Positions 13,423-24,676 of a stretch of DNA of 64,000 nt are shown here, one piece after another. The notes below the pieces were generated by a model. The model had not been told where the DNA came from, ran no database searches, and worked only from the letters and a program-made list of their open reading frames with translations. Source of the stretch: Agelaius tricolor (Eukaryota > Chordata > Aves > Passeriformes > Icteridae); contig JALJCS010000004.1 in assembly GCA_023055355.1 (NCBI GenBank), positions 20,176,244 through 20,240,243 on the forward strand. Direction: 5' to 3'. Numbering within the stretch: the stretch's first letter is position 1; each line of letters opens with the position of its first letter. Position numbers and translations under genes: made by a program.

Positions 13423-14474
13423 CCAGTCTCTTTATTTTTCTTTTGTTATTTATATTCTTAAAATGTAATACCCTAAACCTAAGTAAACATCATAGAACAA
13501 AGTTTAAGAACTTGCATATAAAATCAAGTATGGGCTGAATATCTGTTTTTCTGCTGAGATCCTTCCCTCACAGACTTGTGTCTAACCACCAGAAATCTGT
13601 AGGTCAGTTGTTCCCTGCCCTGATTTCTTCAGATTTGGCAAACTTGTTTTAGAAGAATGAAAGAACAGAATTTGGTATCCATGCTGTCCCCCCTCTGCTT
13701 CAGAAATCATGCATTTGAACAGCCCAGCTGGTACACTCCTTAAATGGTTAACAGAGCCTTGGGACAGTTCCTCAAAATGCATTGTAGAGTCTGGCAATCC
13801 ACATGCATTTAAAGAAAGGATAAGAACTGCCTTGTGTCATCCTGCTGTGGTGCCATTTTCATAGTTGTCCTATCAATTCAGTTTTCTTTCGTGAATCTGA
13901 AACACAGTTTAGCTCATGATTTTTCTGACATTCAGGGAGTAAGCAGGAGGAAGAACCATTCAGAGGGTTCTTCTGCACTGGATCCTTACCACCTCTAAAG
14001 TTTAAACAAAAAGCACAGTCTTTAATAGCTGTATTTCAAAACAAAGTGAGGAATAATTTTTGGTTTTTGCATGTTATAAACCTGTGGTTTTGATGCTGAA
14101 TGCCCTTGATGCAAAAAAACAATGCCACACCAGCTTTTAGCATTGACCTTCATTCTGTGATGTAGAACTTTTCTCAGCATCACATCTTCCCTTCAGCTGA
14201 TGCTGGCATTACTTCATACTGGTAACAGTGAATCAAATAGCTTAAGAAATAAGTAAGAGTGGTCTTTCTGTTTACTTAGTCTGGATGCTTTCTAGTTTCC
14301 ATTCTTTTCTTCCATCTATCAAGTGAATTTACATTCCTGTGATTTAATTGAAGAAAGGAGAGGCAAGTGCTGCTGGGGAGAAGGTGGGTGCAGAAACTGT
14401 AAAATGTCAATAGGTGTGCTCTTGTATAAAACTGACAGTCTTTTTTTATCTGACTCTTCATCTGTGTAAAGAAG
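13423..14474. other. Intergenic, nothing recognised
   Basis: Non-coding sequence up to the solo LTR. Only short reading frames without splice context or family similarity are present. Confidence 0.6.
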
Positions 14475-15054
14475 TGTGCTGGTTTAGGCTTAGGTAGAGT
14501 TAATTTCCTTTTCAAAGGCTGATGTGGGGCTGAGTTTTAGATTTTTGTTAAACACAGAATTGATAATAAAAGAGCTGGTTTTGCTATTGCTGAGCAGGGC
14601 TTTCACAGAACCAAGGCCTTTTCTGATTTTCACAGAGCCATGCTGAGGAGGAAGTTGGGGGTACATGGGAGGTTGGGACAGAACACAGCCAGGACAGGTG
14701 ATCCAAACTTACCAAAGGGATATTCCAGACCATATGACGTCATGCTCAGGATATAAATTGGGGGAAGGTGGAGGAATGGAGAACATTGGAAGTGGCAATG
14801 TTTGTCTTCCCAAGTCACTGTTATGTGTGATGGGGCCCTGCTTTCTTGGAGATGTCTGGACACCTGCCTGTCCATGGGAAGCAGTGAAATAATTCCTTGT
14901 TTTGCTTTGCTTGTCTGTGTGGCTTTTGCTTTCCCTATTAAACTGTCTTTATCTCAACCTATGAGTTTTCTCACATTTACCCTTCCAGTTCTCTCCCTGA
15001 TCCTGCTGGTGGAGGGGGGTAAGCAAACATCTGCATGGGGGTTAAACCATGACA
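14475..15054 (+). mobile_element. Solo LTR of an avian endogenous retrovirus (ERVL-like)
   Basis: The element begins TGTGCTGGTTTAGGC and ends GGTTAAACCATGACA, so it has TG...CA termini. The 5 bp before it (AGAAG) and after it (AGAAA) match at 4 of 5, consistent with a 5-bp target-site duplication. Internally it has a TATA-like box (atataaat at 14751), an upstream perfect CRE palindrome (14735-14742) and an ATTAAA poly(A) signal (14937-14942), all in + orientation. The opening, the cttgttttgctttgctt stretch and the closing motif resemble a highly repeated songbird/neoavian LTR that I recall. No internal retroviral genes flank it, so it is a recombined solo LTR encoding no protein. The subfamily name is not assigned. 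Confidence 0.88.
14735..14742 (+). promoter_or_regulatory. Consensus CRE palindrome TGACGTCA in the LTR
   Basis: A perfect cAMP-response/ATF element lies 8 bp upstream of the TATA-like atataaat at 14751, so its placement is promoter-like. Whether it is active is unknown. Confidence 0.6.
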
Positions 15055-16771
15055 AGAAAAAAAATGTTCTGCATTTATGTCATATAATTGCTTTTTTTTT
15101 AATACTCAAGCAAACAGGAACAATGTTTTCCCTCAGCTAAAACTGGGAGCATATTAAAAAGCCTTCATAAATCGACAAAAGCAACAAGAGATTATAATGC
15201 AAACAGGGCATGATGGGCAGTTCCAGCACAAGTGGTGGGAATTACAAAATCTTGGCGTTGGTTTTGCAGGGTGATATTGCCATGTTACTGATGGGAACAA
15301 AGATGGCTGTAGGTACAGGTAGCCTGCGTGTAGGGAAAGGGTGGCTGGAGGGGCATGTGAAAGGTGGAAATAGGGAGAAAGGGTAGTGTGGTTCCCTATG
15401 TTATGGAGCACAATAAAAGTTAAGTACATTTCAGGTGTAAAACTGAATAAATCCGAATGAAACTTTAATTGGCAATTAAAATAGGTGAGTTTCAGGCACA
15501 CCAAGGAACAGATGCAGACTGGAGTAAAATGGTTGCTGACATAATGTAATTTTTAGTTCTATTGTACTTGCAAGAGTTGACTGTAAGAAGGTACAGCTTT
15601 AGAGCAAATAACTTTTACTACCAAAAATAAAAATAACTATGGGACAAAGTTACTGTGAAGAAACAACTTGAGGTTAAAAAAATTAAAAAAAAAAAAAAAG
15701 TTTTTTCTGTGTGGCAGATGATGAGCACTGTCATCCTTTCAGGATTAGAGATGAAGTGAATCACATTATGGTGCCAAGCACCAGCTTCTCAAACTAGCCT
15801 GTTTAGATCCAGTCATGATGACTGGGGATGATGCCAGTGGCAAAGCAGCCAAACTGGCCCATGAATAAAATGTCTCAGATGGAGCTTCAGCAGAGGGCTC
15901 CAGTGCTGAGACAGCAGTCCCAACAAGCCCAGAGAAAAGCCTGGATGTGGTCAGAAATAGGCAGTTTTCAGAGATGATTGAAGTGAGCTACATTAACTAA
16001 AGGGTACAGCAACGTCCAGCTGCTGCCCAGGGCCATGTGAGAAGACAGCAGAGCAGTCATCTCTGCAATGGGGCAAGATGAGCAAAACCAGGGTTTCACA
16101 GGTTGTACTGTGGGCACTACCACTGTGCTAATAATTTCTGATGTGTAAATGATCATATAAAAGCAAATTTTTACAGAGCTGCAATTTCTGCATGCTTTCA
16201 GGTAACAGAGCAAATGCCTGTTGTTCTTCTGGAAAACAGGTATATTTTAGTATTATAAAATATTAATTTTGTGCAGAGAATATGCACTTAGCTTAAATTA
16301 CAGCAAACGGACAAATGCAGTTAGTCTCCTAAGGACTGTGCAAATGTCTCAATTTCTTTAAGCACTGCCATATTTCACTGGCCTAAAATGTCAGCTTGGC
16401 AGCAGGTAAGATTTTAAAATAAATTTTCCAGTATACTGTGTCCATGGAAACAAAGGAACATAGCCATCAGTGTATATGTTCACGTCATATTTTGTTTATG
16501 TGCCTAAACTCAGTATACTTGTGAAATTCTAGGTGAGTCAACTCCTCTGTTTGGTTGCTTCCTTGTCCTTTCTTGCAATTTTTTTTCTTCTGACTAGTCT
16601 GGGCATCAGCAATTGAGGTCAGAAAAAGAAATGCACTTAGGTGTCTGTTGAAATCTTTGTTACAGAAGACATCAGACATGACTCATGAATACTGGGAACT
16701 GTAGCACAAAGGTAGATATTTTGTAGCTTTAAAAAAACCACAAGATACATTATTAGAACAACCACAAGATG

Positions 16772-16803
<32 letters not shown>

Positions 16804-18117
16804 TAGATATTAAGAATTGGTGTTGTGGAATAGGGTTTTTAGTGAATTAGAGGATGGTTTTGTGCTCAGTATGTGGGTGTATTTCAAATGTTGCTCTTAT
16901 CTGCGTACATTATTATGTGAATGTTTTTTCCAAAGTAAAATACCATTAACTTACTGGTAAAAATTTGAATGGCCTCAGATATTTCATGTGCTGCTAGTCA
17001 CTCTTAAATCACATTGTAGTGAAAGTGAGACCTGCTGCAGCACTCATGTGTCTGAGCTGGCACTTGCCTGCAGTACGGGGACCTGGAAGGTGTGGATTTT
17101 CCAGACATTTACAGTCCAGTTTCTGCATGGAAAGAATCAACCCCAAACTAATAGAGCCTTTGGAACAAAATGGCTCATGGTAACTCAGCTGCTTGCTGAT
17201 TCTTACAGAAGCACCATGGTTTCCTCCCATGTACCTCTGTATGCAAAGCAGCCTACAAACACCTGAGATTTTCTGTAGTACAAATACCAGTTCTCAAGAC
17301 TTTCATCAGCTGTGGAGATGAACTGACTGGCTGCAGTGCTCTGCATGATACATTTTGATGCTCCATATAACGTTTTTATTTGTTTTGGTAGCATCCTTCT
17401 TCATAGTGCTTTTTATGGCAGAAATCCTTAGGCTCTTTATGCCAACTTGTTTCCTCAAGCTGCCCACTTGCTGCATTTCCAGTCAGACCTTTGTTTCCAG
17501 ACCATTTTCCTTAGCTATTTTGTGTGAGGCATGGGCAATAGGGTACAGCTAATTCCCTTCTAAAGGAGAAGTCACAGAAACAGCACCAGCTGCAAACACC
17601 TCCCAGCAAAGCTGCAGACAGAAAACAGCTGTCAGCAAAATGGTGTGTGTTGCTCTGTGCTTGCAACAGAAAGTGTATTGCAGGGAATGAATGCATTCCT
17701 ACTGAGGGGCTGAGGGACTTGCAGGGCCACCCCTTTGTTATGGTCTGCCTTTTCTCTGAAAAAGCAACACAGTAAGCAGCATGATGGTGATCCTTGCCTA
17801 ACTATATGGATACAGATTTAATTTTTCATCTGAGATTCATTTTCAGAGCTGAAAGATACATCCAGAAAAGAAACACTGAGATCCTAACTAGATGCTGGAC
17901 TGATGAAGTAAGTGGGAGATAGTCCAGCACTGGGATTTCAATGCTCTTCAGAATAACATTAACACTGTGTTCGGAAAGGACTGAATTAGGGATGGGAGGG
18001 GAAAAAAACTCCTACAAAATGCTGTATTTTATGCAGAGTGGGCAGCCTATGAAACAAGTAAATGAAACCTAAGGGCAAAGGCATACCTATATAGATGCCT
18101 GTGTTGTCATAGCCACA
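15055..18117. other. Intergenic, mostly unassigned
   Basis: Contains a poly-A stretch near 15688 and a 27-nt poly-T run at 16778-16804. No gene was recognised. Confidence 0.6.
16778..16804. repeat. Poly-T run, 27 nt
   Basis: An uninterrupted T homopolymer following atgtattaa. An imperfect repeat of accacaagat(a/g)(c/t)attat sits on its left. It could be the tail of an ancient - strand retroinsertion, but no element body was recognised. Confidence 0.85.
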
Positions 18118-18235
18118 TACAATCATACAATACACTGAAATGGAAGTGACCCACAAAGACCACTGAGTCCATCTCCTAGATTAAAGCATTGTTTGAAAAG
18201 ACATTGCTTCCTGCAATGATTTATTTAGAGGAAGT
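18118..18235 (-). mobile_element. Short CR1 3'-end scrap (antisense)
   Basis: The sequence acaatcatacaatacactg followed by gacccacaaagaccactgag and tccatctcct is a degenerate reverse complement of the CR1 3' end. It is only about 118 bp and old. Boundaries are approximate. Confidence 0.6.
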
Positions 18236-18414
18236 TTGGAAATAGATTTCTTTGTTGTTTACTTCTATTTGCTACAATTAGATTCTGCAACTTCCTTCTG
18301 TTGGGAACTCAATATAAGAACACCCACCTGAAAGAAAACCATAACATTGGTGGTTTGCTGGTTTTTTTTTTTTCCTGTTAGGCTTTTGATAGTAGGGTCT
18401 ATTAAAAACTTATA

Positions 18415-19839
18415 TGTGCAGGACCTACTGCCCCAGCTGGATCCCTACAAATCTATGGGGCCTGATAGGATTAATCCAAGTATCCTTCCAGAGCTGGTTG
18501 ATGTAATCATAAAATGTCTCTTTTGAGTGGTCTTAGGAATCCAGAAGTCCCAGATGACTATAAGCTGACAAATCATTGTCCCAGTTTTCAGAAAGAGCAA
18601 GGAAGACCCAGGAAACGACAGGCCTGTCAGTCTCACTCCAGTGCCTGGTAAAGTTATGAAGAAGTTTATTCCAGGGGTACTGGAAAATACCTGAAAGACA
18701 ACGCAGTTATCAGTCACAGCCAGCACAGCTCATGAGAGGGAAGTCCTGCTTATCGACCTGGTTTCCTTTCATGACTAGGTAACCCACCCAGCTGACCAAG
18801 GGAAGCCAGTAAAGTTTTTGATACTGTCTCTCACAGGATCCTTCTGGACCTAATGTGCAGCCCAGAGCTGGATAAACACATCATGGGATGGGTGAGCAGC
18901 TGGTCACAGGTCAGGCACAAAGGGTTACAGTGAATGGGGTGACATCAGACTGGGGACCTGGCACTGCTGGGGTTCCACAGGGCCCCATCCTCAGCCCTCT
19001 GCTCTTCAACATCTTCATAAGTGACCTGGACACGGAACTGGAAGGGATACTGAGCAAGTTTGCAGATGATACAAAAATGGGAGGAGCTGCTGACTCCCTC
19101 CGGGGCAGGGAGAGGCCCTGCAGAGAGACCTCCACAAATTGGGGGTCTGGGCAATCACCAGCCATATGAAGCTCAGCAGGGGAAAGTGCTGGAATCTGCA
19201 TCTGGGATGGGGCAACCCTGGATGTATGGACAGACTGGGAATGAGGTGCTGTAAGCAGTGCCATGGAAAGGGACCTGGGGGTCCTGGCAAGTTGAACATG
19301 GGTCAGCAGCGCCCTGGCAGCCAGGAGGGCCAACCCTGTCCTGGGGGGCATCAGGCACAGCATCACAGCTGGGCAAGGGAGGGGATTGTCCTGCTCTGCT
19401 CTGAGCTGGGGCAGCCTCACCTTGAGTGCTGGGGGCTGGTTTGCTGTACAAGGAGCAGCTGAGGGCACTTGGTATGTTCAGCCCAGAGGAGACTGAGGAC
19501 AGACCTCACTGCAGGTACAACTTCCTCATGAGGGGAAGGGGAGGAACAGGCACTGATCTCTCCTCCATGGTGACCAGTGACAGCACCTGAGGGAATGCCC
19601 TGAAGTTGTTTCAGGGGAGGTTTAAGATGAATATTAGAAAAAGGTTCTTCCCCCAGAGGGTGTTTGGGCACTAGAACAGGATCCTCAAGGAGGTGGTCAC
19701 AGCCTGACAGAGTTCAAGAAGCATTTAGACAATGCTCTCAGGCACACGGTGTGACCTTTGGGGCTGGTGCTGTGCAGGGCCAGGAGCAGAATTCAATAAT
19801 TTTTGTGGGTCCCTTCCAATTCATTCTGTGATTCTGTAA
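18415..19839 (+). mobile_element. 5'-truncated CR1 LINE with reverse-transcriptase remnants
   Basis: A 1.4-kb CR1 copy in sense orientation. Frame-shifted pieces of the reverse transcriptase are visible in order: LDPYKSMGPDRINPSILPEL; a block reading DPGNDRPVSLTPVPGKVM; then, at 18960-19090, [20 protein letters not shown] followed by FADDTK. FADDTK is the catalytic xxDD box. The rest is the C-terminal region and the 3'UTR, ending ttcattctgtgattctgt. Several stops and frameshifts make it a dead copy, and the 5' part (ORF1, endonuclease) is missing as usual. Open frames on both strands at 18888-19671 are CR1 shadows. Confidence 0.95.
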
Positions 19840-22228
19840 ATAATTATATGGTTCCCTTCCAATGCTTTTTGCATGATTCAGAAGGATTTTAAACTAAGGG
19901 TAATGTTTATAGCATGTTAGTGACCCTACTAAACAATACATACATGAGTCTCCTATGCTCTCTGATGAGTTATGGTAACGATAACTGTTCAATGCCACCT
20001 TCAGCTTTCTTCTTAATCTGGAGCCTCACTCTATATCACAATGCTTGGATTAGCAACAAAAGGCCCCATAAGCACTGAAGAAGGGCCAGGACTGCCACCT
20101 CTTTGTCATCTTTTTGGTTTTTTGGTGTTTGCGTTTTATCTTCTGTTGCTTTTCTCAGTTTCTACCATGCATGATGGGTCATGATGTTGTAGTGCGGGGA
20201 AATGGTTCAAGTTAATGCTGCTGAAGTCGACTGTAAGAGCTGTAGCAAACAAAACTACTGCTGTGTTCAATATTAAAAAAAAAAAGGCAAGTAGGTTGTT
20301 TTGAAAGAAGAAATATTTGGTGCTATTTTAAAAATGTGTAGTATCTTATTTGCCCTGTAGCTTTAACAGTACTGGCTATGAAGAGGCCTACAATGTTCTT
20401 AATTTCCGCATATTTTGTGCAAGAGTCTTATCCAGCTCTGCATTTTTTCCTTACACAATGAAAAAGGCAAAAAGCAAGCTGGTTTCTTTTGCTGGCCTTC
20501 GCAGAAAAACCTGTGAAATGAAGTGTAACTCTGTTATGAATGGGATCCTGTAATAACTACGTCTGTGAGAGTCACTACATTAGAAGTCATTGTGGTGTCT
20601 CAGTGCCTTCTTGGACAATTTCCTAACTCTTGCTGCATTTGAAAGAACTTGCTGAGTGTCCCTTAATTCAGGTTTTGACACTATGCCTGCAAAGGGGGAG
20701 GTTAGAAAATGTGGTGACGTGAAAAGGAACTGTACTCTTTGTACTGAAGACAATGTTGAGGCAGGCTTTTACTTTAGATTCTAAGAACTTTTAAAAAGTA
20801 CCCCATTTATTTTTTCTCATTAACATCCCTTAAGTAATGAGTTCCAGGTTCTTTCCTCCTGTTGCAAAAGAAGGAATGAAGTAATTCTTCTTCCCATGTT
20901 TTTAAAATAATGTTGAACCACAGTGCAATGGAAAGACTATTTATACTTGGAAAAAATATTTTGATAATTTTATTATTATCAAAGAGGATTTGATATAAAA
21001 CAATAGAGTACAAGAGAAATAGGTTCACAGATTTTTGTGGTTTAAATTCTTACTCTCTGAAAGGAACAATTAAGATGTCTTCTAAAAATGTAGAGATTCA
21101 TTGATCAGGAAAGGATACACTTGAGACATCATTGCAAAATAAATATCACAAGGGTATGAAAGACACTTTCAGAAAATGGGAGGTCTGACACTTCTAGTAA
21201 GATTTAACCTAAACGTGACAGAGAGAGCATGATGATCTTTGTTTTTTCTTCAGTCCCATCGCATCACCAGGATGATGGCAGGTAACTTTCCACAGTTTAT
21301 TTCTGCTTCTATCTAATCTTACGAGCCCCACCCCAGCCCCTGCTGATTTCACACTGAGGTTTTATAAATATGACATAGAAGTTACAAACAAAATTTTAAG
21401 TACACAATACAGTTCCATCCATTTTCAGAATGCCCAAATTAATACAGTTGTTCAAATCAAGAATCTTTGGCATCTGCAAACCAGAATGATTGTATTACCA
21501 AAGCACAAGGATAAATCCCAAAATTCTTGTATCAAAGAATTACCTAGAGCCAGAGTAACACGTGTGTGTGTAGTTTTCTTGTGTTCTCAGTTACAGTGGA
21601 CCTCTAGAAATACAGAAAGGTAAATATTTCTGTCAGCTGATTGTTTTAGCAGTCACATAATCCTTCCTTTGATGTCCTGGGTCAATGAAATCCTAGTACC
21701 ATCGGGGTTTAGCAGAAGATCTATTAAAAGAGTTGTCTGTGATCTTTCCTGCAACGGAAACAGCGTTTAAAGTTATTACTCTGTCACAATGAAGGAATAT
21801 CTCTGCATTCTTGATTGCCCCAGCTTTCCAAATTGAGTTATATTTTAGGTTACCAGTGGAGTCTAACTGTAGCTACAGAGTTAACAATGATCTCTTTAGT
21901 TTCCTAAAGCTACCACAACAAGGTCTGGAGAAGACAGGATCCACAGTGGAAGCACTAACTCTCTTGGTTATTACCAGGTTTCTCTGAAAATAATGTTGGA
22001 GGCAAGTTACCAGAGCAATACTGTGTGATGTGCTACATATCCACATACCTTCTCATCTTTAGCCAACAGTCCTCTTAAACAGTACTGAGGTAGCTTTTCC
22101 ACCTTAGGCCATTTAGTGTCTAACATCAGGACATAAGGTGTACTGATTCATTTTTGAGAGAAAACAGCAACAACATTTCTCAAAGGCTCTTAGAAAAGGT
22201 ACATCTTGTTTTTTGCTCTAGGGCTCGA
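19840..22228. other. Intergenic 3' flank of the microRNA cluster
   Basis: A+T-rich, with no gene recognised. It may include the distal end of the pri-miRNA transcribed from the - strand, but I see no decisive terminator. Confidence 0.5.
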
Positions 22229-22296
22229 CTCCTGTTCCTGCTGAACTGAGCCAGTGTGTAAAATCAGAACTGATATCAGCTCAGTAGGCACCGGAG
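22229..22296 (-). ncRNA. MIR24-1: mir-24-1 precursor hairpin
   Basis: The - strand encodes a 68-nt hairpin of the same length as the human precursor. Mature miR-24-3p (starting TGGCTCAGTTCAGC) is at 22232-22253 and matches the vertebrate sequence exactly, with seed GGCTCAG. The 5p arm (starting TGCCTACTGAGCTG) is at 22269-22290 and also matches miR-24-1-5p. Against the human precursor as remembered, the only difference seen is in the loop (TTCTGATTTT here, UUCUCAUUUU in human). The arms pair well and the terminal CTCC...GGAG stem is intact. It is the last hairpin of the cluster. miR-24 is linked to cell cycle, apoptosis and DNA-damage control in vertebrates. Confidence 0.98.
22229..22296 (+). 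ncRNA. MIR3074: mir-3074 homologue, antisense to mir-24-1
   Basis: The strand opposite mir-24-1 reads GTTCCTGCTGAACTGAGCC from 22234 and GATATCAGCTCAGTAGGC from 22272. These are the sequences given for miR-3074-5p and -3p in mammals. Because the locus is a near-perfect inverted repeat, this complementarity is expected from mir-24-1 conservation alone. Expression of the + strand in birds is unproven. Confidence 0.4.
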
Positions 22297-22740
22297 GACG
22301 GGTCCATCAACAGCCTGGAACAACAGCAGCAGCTGTAAGTTGTTTCCGACTGGAGCTGCCACCATTTCCTGCAAACGACACACAGTGCTAAGCTACAACT
22401 TAGCTCAGAGAGGATCATGACAGTATCCATTAAAGAGAAAACAAAATCTTTATTGACAATTTCAGGTTAAAAGTCACAAACGTTATTTCCTCTGACCTTT
22501 AGGAAAGCATGGTAACCAAATTACTGTAGGCAATGCCTTACATTTGCAATCAGACTGAGAACTTAAGGAGCATTGTTTATTCTCAACTAAAACTAAAAGT
22601 CTTTAGTCCTTCCCAGGTTGCCTCTGCCTCTTATTCTCCATACACTGAGCCTCGGACACATGCATTCATCACAAATCTGCCCGTTCAGCAGCAAAGGATC
22701 TCAGCCAGCAAACGCTCCCTGCCCTGCAGAGAGTCTCCTC
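22297..22740 (-). other. Spacer between mir-27b and mir-24-1
   Basis: A 444-bp spacer, presumably within the pri-miRNA. It holds a - strand AATAAA at 22449-22454 and a CAG/CTG-rich patch near 22321-22335. No further hairpin was recognised. Confidence 0.55.
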
Positions 22741-22837
22741 TCCCTTCTCTTCAGGTGCAGAACTTAGCCACTGTGAACAAAGAGGAAAACAATCACTGTT
22801 CACCAATCAGCTAAGCTCTGCACCTCACCAGAGAGAT
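22741..22837 (-). ncRNA. MIR27B: mir-27b precursor hairpin
   Basis: The - strand gives a 97-nt hairpin. Mature miR-27b-3p (starting TTCACAGTGGCTAAG) is at 22757-22777, identical to the vertebrate sequence, with seed TCACAGT. The 5p arm (starting AGAGCTTAGCTGATT) is at 22798-22819. The outer stem pairs AGGTGCAG with CTGCACCT, and the loop is short and T-rich. Ending in C after TTCTG distinguishes 27b from 27a, whose 3' end differs. miR-27b is a regulator of lipid metabolism, angiogenesis and muscle differentiation in vertebrates. It is the middle hairpin of the cluster and is expected to be co-transcribed with mir-23b and mir-24-1. Confidence 0.98.
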
Positions 22838-23063
22838 CTTGGTCTCAGCAGAGATAGTTTTCGGAGAAGGTTCTTCCATGATGCTGTGCTGCTTTCCTCT
22901 GTTTTTGGTGGGTTTGGGGGCTTGTTTCTCTCTCCCTCTCTCTATTTTTTTTTTTTTTTTTGGTGTGTGTGTATGTGTGGTTTTTGTTTGTTTTTTTTGA
23001 TAGATGGAGAGGATTCCACGCTGTGCACCCATCAGACTGTTAATGGTGAGTTTCATGCTAGCA
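22838..23063 (-). other. Spacer between mir-23b and mir-27b
   Basis: A short spacer in the pri-miRNA with a pyrimidine-rich, T/G-repetitive stretch (about 22926-23000) on the + strand. The small reading frames here are low-complexity artefacts. Confidence 0.6.
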
Positions 23064-23160
23064 GCTGTGGTCATGGCTGCGTGGTAATCCCTGGCAATGT
23101 GATTTTAATCTTAAGTCACAAATCATCATGCCAGGAACCCAAACAGCCATAACATTAAAA
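23064..23160 (-). ncRNA. MIR23B: mir-23b precursor hairpin
   Basis: The - strand gives a 97-nt hairpin. Mature miR-23b-3p (starting ATCACATTGCCAGGG) is at 23081-23103 and carries the 3' CCAC that separates 23b from 23a. The 5p arm (GGGTTCCTGGCATGATG) is at 23120-23140; compared with human, as remembered, one base differs (CATGATG against CAUGCUG). The loop TGTGACTTAAGATTAAA is as in other vertebrates. It is the first hairpin of the cluster and lies about 1.5 kb downstream of the AOPEP stop codon. miR-23b acts with miR-27b and miR-24 in vascular, immune and metabolic control in vertebrates. Confidence 0.98.
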
Positions 23161-23344
23161 GAAAGCTGTGCAGTTACACAGAATATTGTACTCAGTATCT
23201 TTAGGTTTTCTGTTATAGCTAACCATGCACTTCCACTCTGTCTGTAAAGTCAAAGGGGTAATTCTAGACTATTGCTAACACCTGCACACCATGTAATTTT
23301 CCTGTGGTAGATACTTACCATCAGAAACTTGTAGAAATTTTGAT

Positions 23345-24676
23345 TTTATTGTTTCTGGCCTTCAGACACTTGAAGACACCTACCAGATTAAGATTAAGAA
23401 CTGTTGAACGTAACTCAAATTCCTATGAGTCCTTGATAATTGGGAGTACACGAAAGAGTCTCTCAAGCTCTCTTTTAAAAGGTATCTCTCCTACCCCACC
23501 ACTGATATCCTGCCACTCTACAGTCTGATCCACCTTTCCCAAAAAGTTTTCTTGGCAGGCACAGTTCTTGTCTATACAGAAGAACAACATGGCTTTTCAT
23601 AATCACACTTGCTTTCATAGTATCTGTCATTGGCTGTATTTCATATAAACATAGCAAAAAACCACTACAAAATCAAGCAGAACTCACAGTTCTAGTACTG
23701 CTAGAACAGAAGAAAATTAAGATTTTTGCTTGGTATCAATTAAGTGACAATGTTTTTTTTGCTAAATTAGAAACCTGAATTTTGATACCACAAATGAGCT
23801 GTAAAGTTTGTTAACAACCACAGCAATCAATCTGTCGGATGAGTTATATGATTAACCAAAAATGCTGTACTCTAAGAAACTTTCATACAAATCTTAATGG
23901 GTTATACATTAAACATGCATGTGCAGACACTGTAAGGCTACCTCCAACTGCTCAGACAGAGAATTGGAAAGTATCTTTGCAAATTTATAGCCTATGGCAA
24001 TCATCATTCCATAAATATTTTTGCAATTCTGCTTTTTCTGCTGATTCCTCTCCTTTAATTTCATAAACAAGCTAGCTTCTTCCCGTTAAGGCTACTTTTC
24101 TTACCTCATAATCAATCTTCAAAACCTCCATACCCTTAACACAAAAAAAATGAATTATCAGCTTGTTCTCACATGATATTTGCTTCCAAGTCCACAGTTT
24201 CATATTTTCACTGTGGGATCAGGCTTTTTTCAAAGACTATGCTGCCTGTCAAGTCAACATGCAGCTCTATTAAACAGAAATGGTCCTAGCACAATTGAAA
24301 TTTTTGTAAGCAGAGTTAGGAATACAGGATGGGAAACAACTGTAGGCAGAGCCTGGCCTTCTTTGGCCATTTGGACTTACAGTTGCCTCTTGTACAGTCC
24401 ATTACAACAAAGCCATTCTCCACGTTCTCCAGCTATGCCTACATGTATGTAACTCACTGCTCCCGCTGCTGGGCTTCAGAAAAAGAAAAAAAAAAACAAG
24501 CCAACAAGATATATAACAAGAGTTATTTCTCAGCCTAAGCAGCCACAAGTTGTATGGGATGGTACATAGGTGGTAAATTATGGTATGCCATAGTTTACCA
24601 CGTTCACTGAGCTCTGCATATTCTTTCTATATGAAGCAAAATCAGGGTGTTAGGATTAAAATGAAAAATCACCTTT
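23345..24676 (-). other. AOPEP: Candidate AOPEP 3'UTR
   Basis: The region from the AOPEP stop to the first - strand AATAAA seen (23345-23350), about 1.33 kb, is the minimal candidate 3'UTR. It is non-coding and has no recognised repeat. It carries one miR-27-type seed match (ACTGTGA, 23684-23690). Transcripts that read past this signal would include mir-23b, mir-27b and mir-24-1. Confidence 0.45.

Noticed and set aside
18888..19671. Cluster of overlapping open frames on both strands, up to 185 codons
   Set aside because: They are frames of the CR1 reverse-transcriptase/3' region and their antisense shadows, not separate genes.
22886..23152. 88-codon + strand frame across mir-23b
   Set aside because: It reads through poly-T/TG low complexity and the antisense of a microRNA hairpin; not a gene.
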